NCBI GenBank assembly: GCA_022768245.1
Contig: JALEMR010000037.1
Span: forward strand, 1-48,720
Direction of reading: 5' to 3'
DNA length: 48,720 nucleotides
Source: Oscillospiraceae bacterium
GTDB lineage: Bacteria > Bacillota > Clostridia > Oscillospirales > Ruminococcaceae
Positions 44,522 through 48,720 of this stretch are shown piece by piece. Within the stretch, counting starts at the first letter, position 1. Every line of letters begins with the position of its first letter. The notes under the pieces are model-generated. The model ran no database searches and was not told the origin of the DNA. It saw only the letters and a program-made list of their open reading frames with translations. The translations under genes and the position numbers were made by a program.

Positions 44522-45394
44522 TCAGGCAAAAAGATTTATAATTATTCCCGAAGCAGCGCCTATAACATAAAGCGCCGCAGTTATCGCTATATTTTCCTTA
44601 ACGCTCTTATTGACTCTGTAAAGCACCGCAAGACCAACTCCCGCGCCTGTTGCAAGTCCCGCAACGGCAGAGCCGAAGGTTATCGCTCCCTTGACGTACA
44701 GCTCGGTGATTATCACAGAAGCCGCACAGTTGGGTATTATGCCCACAAAAGCAGCTATCAGCGGCTGAGCGAATCCAAGCCCGCCGAGGAAATCCATGAC
44801 CTTATCCTCGCCCACAGCGGCGAAAAGACTGCCCAGCACCAGATTCACAATAAGTATGAACAGCGCAATGCTGAGGGTATGCTTCAATGCAGCATACCAT
44901 ATGCCGTGGCTGCCGCAGCCGCAGTCGGTGCAGATGTCGCCGAAGGGCTCCTCTCTGCGGTGATTCTTAAGGAGACGGCACACAGCGTCTGTTGCCAGAC
45001 CTGCGATCACGGCAATGATCAGCTTTGCGGCGATAAGCTTCCAGATAAGTCCCGCGCTTTCGGGGCTGGATATAAGGATAGGAAGCGCCTCGTCTGAGGT
45101 GGACAGAAATACCGCCATAAGCGTTCCCGCGCTTATCATCTCGCCCGCGTACAGATTTGACGCAGCAGCAGAAAATCCGCACTGAGGAACACATCCGAGA
45201 GCTGCGCCCACCAAAGCTCCGCCCACAGAAGACTTTCCCGCTTTCTTTAAAAATCCCGAAAGCTTGTCCCCTGCCTTATGCTCGAAGTACTCCATGAAAA
45301 AGAACGCCGCATACATGAACGGCATCAGCTTTACAGTATCAAGAAGGGCGTCAATAAGAACGTCCAGCGCAATTTCTATAAGTTCAGTCATCAT
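44522..45394 (-). CDS. ArsP_2-type permease (putative manganese or arsenic efflux)
   Basis: This 290-residue protein has about eight membrane helices in two repeated halves. The first half has GCVPQCGFSAAASNLYAG and LSTSDEALPIL, the second GIIPNCAASVIITELYVKG; this is the PF11449 pattern, annotated as putative manganese transporter or arsenic efflux. A cytoplasmic loop carries CTDCGCGSHG, a possible metal-binding cluster. GGAG precedes the start, and a promoter lies about 50 bases upstream. No metal riboswitch fits in that short leader. Confidence 0.83.
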   Translation of the reverse strand: MMTELIEIALDVLIDALLDTVKLMPFMYAAFFFMEYFEHKAGDKLSGFLKKAGKSSVGGALVGAALGCVPQCGFSAAASNLYAGEMISAGTLMAVFLSTSDEALPILISSPESAGLIWKLIAAKLIIAVIAGLATDAVCRLLKNHRREEPFGDICTDCGCGSHGIWYAALKHTLSIALFILIVNLVLGSLFAAVGEDKVMDFLGGLGFAQPLIAAFVGIIPNCAASVIITELYVKGAITFGSAVAGLATGAGVGLAVLYRVNKSVKENIAITAALYVIGAASGIIINLFA

Positions 45395-45444
45395 TTTCTC
45401 CGTTTCTCACATTATTCATCGGTTCTTCAACGTAAACACATTAT

Positions 45445-45473
45445 ATTATATCATATAAGGACGTGTTTTGCAA
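45445..45473 (-). promoter_or_regulatory. Promoter of the ArsP_2-SLC13-GH44 gene set
   Basis: On the minus strand TTGCAA (45473-45468), 17 bases and TATAAT (45450-45445), preceded by TATGA. Confidence 0.8.
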
Positions 45474-45546
45474 GTGATATACCGCACTTTTAACAAATTA
45501 TTATAATTTAACGTATTGATATATGTTCACATATACCGACAAATTT

Positions 45547-45643
45547 TAGTAAACGACCTTGGAAATTGAACTTAAGTCAAGCAAAATCTTAGCCTTATGG
45601 ATCATGCGCAGACTGAAAGCATAAATTTCAATGTCGTTTACTA
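45547..45643. repeat. 97-bp palindrome between divergent promoters
   Basis: TAGTAAACGAC (45547-45557) and its complement at 45633-45643 form the outer 11 bp; after one mismatch and one bulge the pairing continues over TTG and AAATT. The 56-base loop is unpaired or weakly paired. It is outside the guaA and ArsP_2 transcripts predicted here. Confidence 0.75.
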
Positions 45644-45692
45644 TAAATATCTGACCCAGCAGAAAATAATTTGTTAAAAATTTAATATACTC

Positions 45693-45721
45693 TTGAAATC
45701 ATTTCCGAAATATGTTACAAT
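45693..45721 (+). promoter_or_regulatory. Promoter of guaA
   Basis: TTGAAA (45693-45698), 17 bases and TACAAT (45716-45721), with a TATGT extension. Confidence 0.8.
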
Positions 45722-45739
45722 AGAAAATAGATAGTTTTT

Positions 45740-45760
45740 GCCGTCAGAGCATATGACGGC
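45740..45760 (+). promoter_or_regulatory. Hairpin in the guaA leader
   Basis: GCCGTCA and TGACGGC pair across a 7-base loop, about 12 bases after the predicted transcription start and five bases before the ribosome site. No T-run follows, so it is not a terminator. Confidence 0.55.
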
Positions 45761-45780
45761 GTTTGAAAGGATGTATTTGT

Positions 45781-47322
45781 ATGGCGCATCAGATGATAAT
45801 CGTTCTTGATTTCGGAGGACAGTATAATCAGCTTATTGCCCGCCGTGTGCGTGAATGCGGGGTTTACTGCGAAGTAAAATCCTATAAAACTCCAATGGAA
45901 GAGATAAAAGCCGCAAACCCTTCGGGTATAATTTTCACAGGTGGTCCCAACAGCGTTTATCTTGAAAGCTCTCCGAAGATAGGTAAAGAGATATTCGAGC
46001 TCGGCGTGCCTGTTCTGGGCATATGCTACGGCTGTCAGCTTATGGCTTATCTCCTCGGCGGAGAGGTCTCCACCTGCGTTACATCCGAATACGGCAAGAC
46101 CGAGACCGAATACGATAAGTCAAGCCTTCTTTTCGGCAGCATTCCCGATATGCCCGAAAAGGCAGTCTCCTGGATGAGCCATACCGACTATGTGTCCAAG
46201 GTCCCCGAGGGCTTTGATATCACCGCACATTCCGCAAACTGCCCCGCCGCAGCAATGGAAAACAAGGAAAAGAAGCTGTATGCAGTTCAGTTCCACCCCG
46301 AGGTCAATCACACCGAATACGGTCTTAAAATGATCGACAGCTTCCTGAAAAACGTCTGCGGCTGCACAGGCGACTGGACCATGGGCAATTACGCTAAAAC
46401 CGCAATAGATGATATCCGCAGAAAGGTCGGCGACGGAAAAGTTCTTCTCGCACTTTCGGGCGGAGTGGATTCCTCGGTGCTGGCGGCTCTGCTGTCGAAG
46501 GCTGTTGGCAATCAGCTGACATGTATCTTCGTAGACCACGGCTTCATGCGCAAGAACGAAGGCGACGAGGTCGAGGCTGCATTTAAGGACTGGGATATCA
46601 ATTTCGTCAGAGTCAACGCCAAGGACAGATTCATGGACAAGCTCCGCGGAGTATCCGACCCCGAGACCAAGAGAAAGACCATCGGCGAGGAATTTATCCG
46701 CGTATTTGAAGCCGAAGCCAAGAAGATAGGCAAGGTGGATTTCCTTGCACAGGGTACTATCTACCCCGACATCATCGAAAGCGGCACGGGCGACGCGGCT
46801 GTCATCAAATCACATCACAATGTAGGCGGTCTCCCCGATTATGTTGACTTCAAGGAGATAATCGAGCCGTTAAGACTGCTCTTCAAGGACGAGGTACGTG
46901 CTCTGGGACGTGAGCTGGGACTGGCAGAGGTGCTGGTAAACCGTCAGCCCTTCCCCGGACCCGGACTTGCTATAAGAATTATCGGCGAGATAACCGATGA
47001 TAAGCTGGAGATACTCCAGGACGCAGACTATATCTTCCGTGAGGAGATAGCAAAGGCAGGACTGGACAGGTCGATAAACCAGTATTTCGCAGTGCTCACC
47101 AACAACCGTTCGGTAGGCGTAATGGGCGACGGCAGAACTTATGATTACACGCTGGCATTAAGAGCGGTTGAGACCACCGACTTTATGACAGCAGAGTTCT
47201 CCCGCATCCCCTACGACGTGCTTGCCGCAGCCTCCAACAGGATAGTCAACGAGGTCAAGTCGATAAACCGCGTTGTTTATGATGTTACTACAAAGCCGCC
47301 TGCTACTATTGAGTGGGAATAA
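45781..47322 (+). CDS. guaA: GMP synthase (glutamine-hydrolysing)
   Basis: This 513-residue enzyme turns XMP into GMP. The glutaminase domain has [16 protein letters not shown], the nucleophile Cys in GICYGCQ, and His-Glu in QFHPEV. The ATP-pyrophosphatase loop is [16 protein letters not shown], followed by [11 protein letters not shown], and the C-terminal dimer domain ends in PPATIEWE. The longer frame starts with a TTG at 45763 inside the ribosome site, so the ATG at 45781 is chosen. It stands alone with its own promoter and terminator. Confidence 0.97.
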   Translation: MAHQMIIVLDFGGQYNQLIARRVRECGVYCEVKSYKTPMEEIKAANPSGIIFTGGPNSVYLESSPKIGKEIFELGVPVLGICYGCQLMAYLLGGEVSTCVTSEYGKTETEYDKSSLLFGSIPDMPEKAVSWMSHTDYVSKVPEGFDITAHSANCPAAAMENKEKKLYAVQFHPEVNHTEYGLKMIDSFLKNVCGCTGDWTMGNYAKTAIDDIRRKVGDGKVLLALSGGVDSSVLAALLSKAVGNQLTCIFVDHGFMRKNEGDEVEAAFKDWDINFVRVNAKDRFMDKLRGVSDPETKRKTIGEEFIRVFEAEAKKIGKVDFLAQGTIYPDIIESGTGDAAVIKSHHNVGGLPDYVDFKEIIEPLRLLFKDEVRALGRELGLAEVLVNRQPFPGPGLAIRIIGEITDDKLEILQDADYIFREEIAKAGLDRSINQYFAVLTNNRSVGVMGDGRTYDYTLALRAVETTDFMTAEFSRIPYDVLAAASNRIVNEVKSINRVVYDVTTKPPATIEWE

Positions 47323-47326
47323 AACT

Positions 47327-47366
47327 ATGCTCCCCCGCTGACATTAATCTGCGGGGGAGCATTTTT
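47327..47366 (+). terminator. Intrinsic terminator after guaA
   Basis: A 12-bp perfect GC-rich stem (47327-47338 with 47351-47362), a 12-base loop and a T-run. Confidence 0.9.
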
Positions 47367-47385
47367 ATCCAAAATTCATTAGCTT

Positions 47386-48255
47386 CTATTCACATTCGAT
47401 GACAAGGTCGCCTATCTGCACCGACGCAATCTCCTCGGGCAGGACAAATCCGCCAAGCTCCGAATCCACGGAAAAATCACGGAAAAGAAATACATCGGTT
47501 TCCGAGCCCGTACTGTCGGGATTTATTCCGCAGCCCTCTATCACCTCTCCGCTTTTTAATACTATCCTGTTGTCGCGCAGCAGAGTATCATCAAGCATTT
47601 CGCCGTCCGATGAAGCGGCAGTCACAACTATGCACAGGGGACTTACCGTAATTTTTCTTATCTCGCAGGAATTTCCGCTGTCAAAATGGGCGGTCCTATT
47701 GACTTCAATGACCCGCTTGTTGGACTTCGGAAGCTTTGCAATATCGAATTCTATTTCCACTGTCGCAGAAGAGATGACACTTGCCTTCGGACGCCATGTT
47801 AACAGCTCATCAAGCACGACGTGCATATGATCGCCTGATGTAAAACCCTTTGAGGCGTATAAGTCGCATAAAACGTTTATCCCGCCGTCCTCCGTTTCGC
47901 CCAAGATATTGGAGCAGTGCTGTGCATAGCTGCCCGATTGAAGATAACAGCTGTCACCCGTATTTTCGCATCCGAAGCCGCTTGTAGATTCAATTGGGTC
48001 GAAGCCATCGGGAAGAGAAAGCGGCACTCCGTCCTTGCGGCTGACCTTAAGCTCGTAGAACAGGAACTCGTCAAAATCATACGCGGAAATGATCTCAAAG
48101 GAAAGGTCCGGGTCGGTGCACCGTATCTCGATATTGTCAAGTTCCGCAGAATAGTCCTCGCCGTCGGAAAGCAGCTTGTCTGCGCTGTTCCCGAAAAATA
48201 ATCCTATCCAGCCCGAATTGTACGCATATACGCTTATTCCTATAAGAGATATCAT
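47386..48255 (-). pseudogene. Truncated surface protein, DUF4179-like
   Basis: A 289-residue reading frame starts inside what looks like a membrane helix (MISLIGISVYAYNSGW) and continues with an extracellular beta-rich domain (FLFYELKVSRKDG, then VIEVNRTAHF). This resembles the DUF4179-type outer part of membrane-bound anti-sigma factors, which normally have about 100 cytoplasmic residues before the helix. Here the frame is closed 13 codons upstream by a TAG lying in the T-run of the adhE terminator. There is no clear ribosome site or promoter. It may be a 5-prime-deleted remnant or a gene with an atypical start. Confidence 0.5.
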
Positions 48256-48293
48256 AACGGCGGCTATTATAATGCTTACCCCTATCTTATACT

Positions 48294-48323
48294 AAAAATC
48301 CCCCGTTCGCAAAAACGGGGGAT
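48294..48323 (-). terminator. Intrinsic terminator after adhE
   Basis: On the minus strand ATCCCCCGTT pairs with AACGGGGGAT across a 6-base loop, followed by TTTTT. Confidence 0.9.
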
Positions 48324-48345
48324 AAATTATTATAAATCAGTGGAA

Positions 48346-48720
48346 TTACAGGTTGTACTCCTTGCCATAGTAAGCCATGAGATAGATCTCCTTGATCTCG
48401 CTCATAAGAGGATATCTGGGGTTAGCACCTGTGCACTGGTCGTTGAATGCGTTCTCGGTCATCTCGTCAAGAGTGTCGAGGAATGCCTTCTCGTCAATGC
48501 CGTAATCCTTGATGCACTCCTTGATGCCGATCTTCATCTTCAGCTCGTGGACAGCCTTAACAAGGTTCTCGAACTTCTCTTCGGTGTTCTTGCCCTTGAT
48601 GCCGCAGAAATCTGCGCACTCTGCGTATCTCTCCATTGTGTGAGGATACTGATACTGGGGGAATGTGCCCATCTTAGTAGGCTTGGGGTCTGCGTTGAAG
48701 CGGAGCACGTACTCGATAAG
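48346..48720 (-). CDS. adhE: Bifunctional acetaldehyde-CoA/alcohol dehydrogenase, C-terminal part
   Basis: Only the last 124 codons are present; the gene enters from the right edge. The end reads FNDQCTGANPRYPLMSEIKE then LMAYYG, typical of the iron-dependent alcohol dehydrogenase half of AdhE, which reduces acetyl-CoA to ethanol with NADH. An upstream MGTFPQYQYPHTMERYAE segment also fits. adhE is a classic Rex target in Clostridia, but its promoter lies outside the window. A strong terminator follows. Confidence 0.9.
   Translation of the reverse strand, partial: LIEYVLRFNADPKPTKMGTFPQYQYPHTMERYAECADFCGIKGKNTEEKFENLVKAVHELKMKIGIKECIKDYGIDEKAFLDTLDEMTENAFNDQCTGANPRYPLMSEIKEIYLMAYYGKEYNL

Larger units (their letters stand above)
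45395..45780. other. Divergent intergenic region before guaA
   Basis: It holds the ArsP_2 promoter, a 97-bp palindrome, the guaA promoter and a guaA leader hairpin, in that order. The purine riboswitch core was looked for and not found. Confidence 0.6.

Noticed and set aside
45671-45688. Second Rex-like site upstream of guaA
   Set aside because: It also matches 12 of 14 positions, but the right half breaks the TTAAC core and the region is very AT-rich. GMP synthesis is not a usual Rex target.
45395-45780. Purine riboswitch upstream of guaA
   Set aside because: The conserved purine aptamer core is absent, and the large palindrome lies upstream of the predicted transcription start.

Overview
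The window looks like a chromosomal segment of a gut or rumen Clostridia, most likely Ruminococcus or a close relative in the Oscillospiraceae. This is an inference from gene content and style. The pointers are a spoVAD-like gene start, SigA-type promoters of the form TTGACA-N17-TATAAT, strong AAAGGAGG ribosome sites, many overlapping stop/start codons, a GH44 glycosidase, a Cthe_2159-type beta-helix lipoprotein, and Thr-Glu linkers in surface proteins. No rRNA, tRNA, CRISPR array, transposase or prophage was seen, so this is mostly housekeeping sequence with small accessory pieces.

Layout. 1-3.5 kb: start of a spoVAD-like gene and a PAS-GGDEF-GAF-PAS-GGDEF-EAL protein (minus). 3.6-7.9 kb (plus): ddl, murI, a DUF1934 gene and argS. 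7.9-14.1 kb (minus): a 333-residue unknown protein, MoxR ATPase, DUF58 protein, membrane transglutaminase, and an ArsR/CadC-type metal sensor. 14.1-19.6 kb (minus): acn, DUF3795 protein, TraX-like protein, icd and rex, read as one operon with a consensus promoter, a candidate Rex operator next to it, and a cluster of hairpins between icd and rex. 19.7-22.5 kb (minus): CAAX-type membrane protease, DUF2812 membrane protein and its PadR repressor, which has two operator-like palindromes. 22.5-23.6 kb: tyrA, with an unusual leader made of opposed 7-bp repeats. 23.7-27.0 kb (minus): MCP, HD-GYP and GNAT genes. 27.1-28.6 kb (minus): TetR regulator, STAS-like protein and a small Cys-rich KTR protein too short for a 60-residue ORF cutoff. 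28.6-30.6 kb (minus): a PASTA protein whose kinase domain has lost its catalytic aspartates. 30.9-34.3 kb (minus): VTC-domain, DUF4956 and beta-helix lipoprotein trio. 34.6-38.2 kb (plus): clpS, clpA and a Na/Ca-type exchanger. 38.2-41.0 kb (minus): YesL-like protein and a sensor GGDEF protein. 41.3-45.4 kb (minus): ArsP_2-type permease, SLC13/ArsB-type permease and a membrane-anchored GH44 enzyme. 45.7-47.4 kb (plus): guaA. 47.4-48.7 kb (minus): a 5-prime-truncated surface protein and the 3-prime end of adhE.

How the genes fit together. Cyclic-di-GMP enzymes recur: two GGDEF proteins (one also EAL) and an HD-GYP protein next to an MCP. acn plus icd make 2-oxoglutarate for glutamate, and their operon ends with the NADH sensor Rex and may be autoregulated by it. 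ddl and murI both supply D-amino acids for peptidoglycan. The observations most worth checking are the predicted pseudokinase, the possible Rex feedback loop, the repeat-built tyrA leader, the altered N-degron pocket of ClpS, the hairpin cluster before rex, and two unrelated 97-bp palindromic elements at 41.2 and 45.5 kb.
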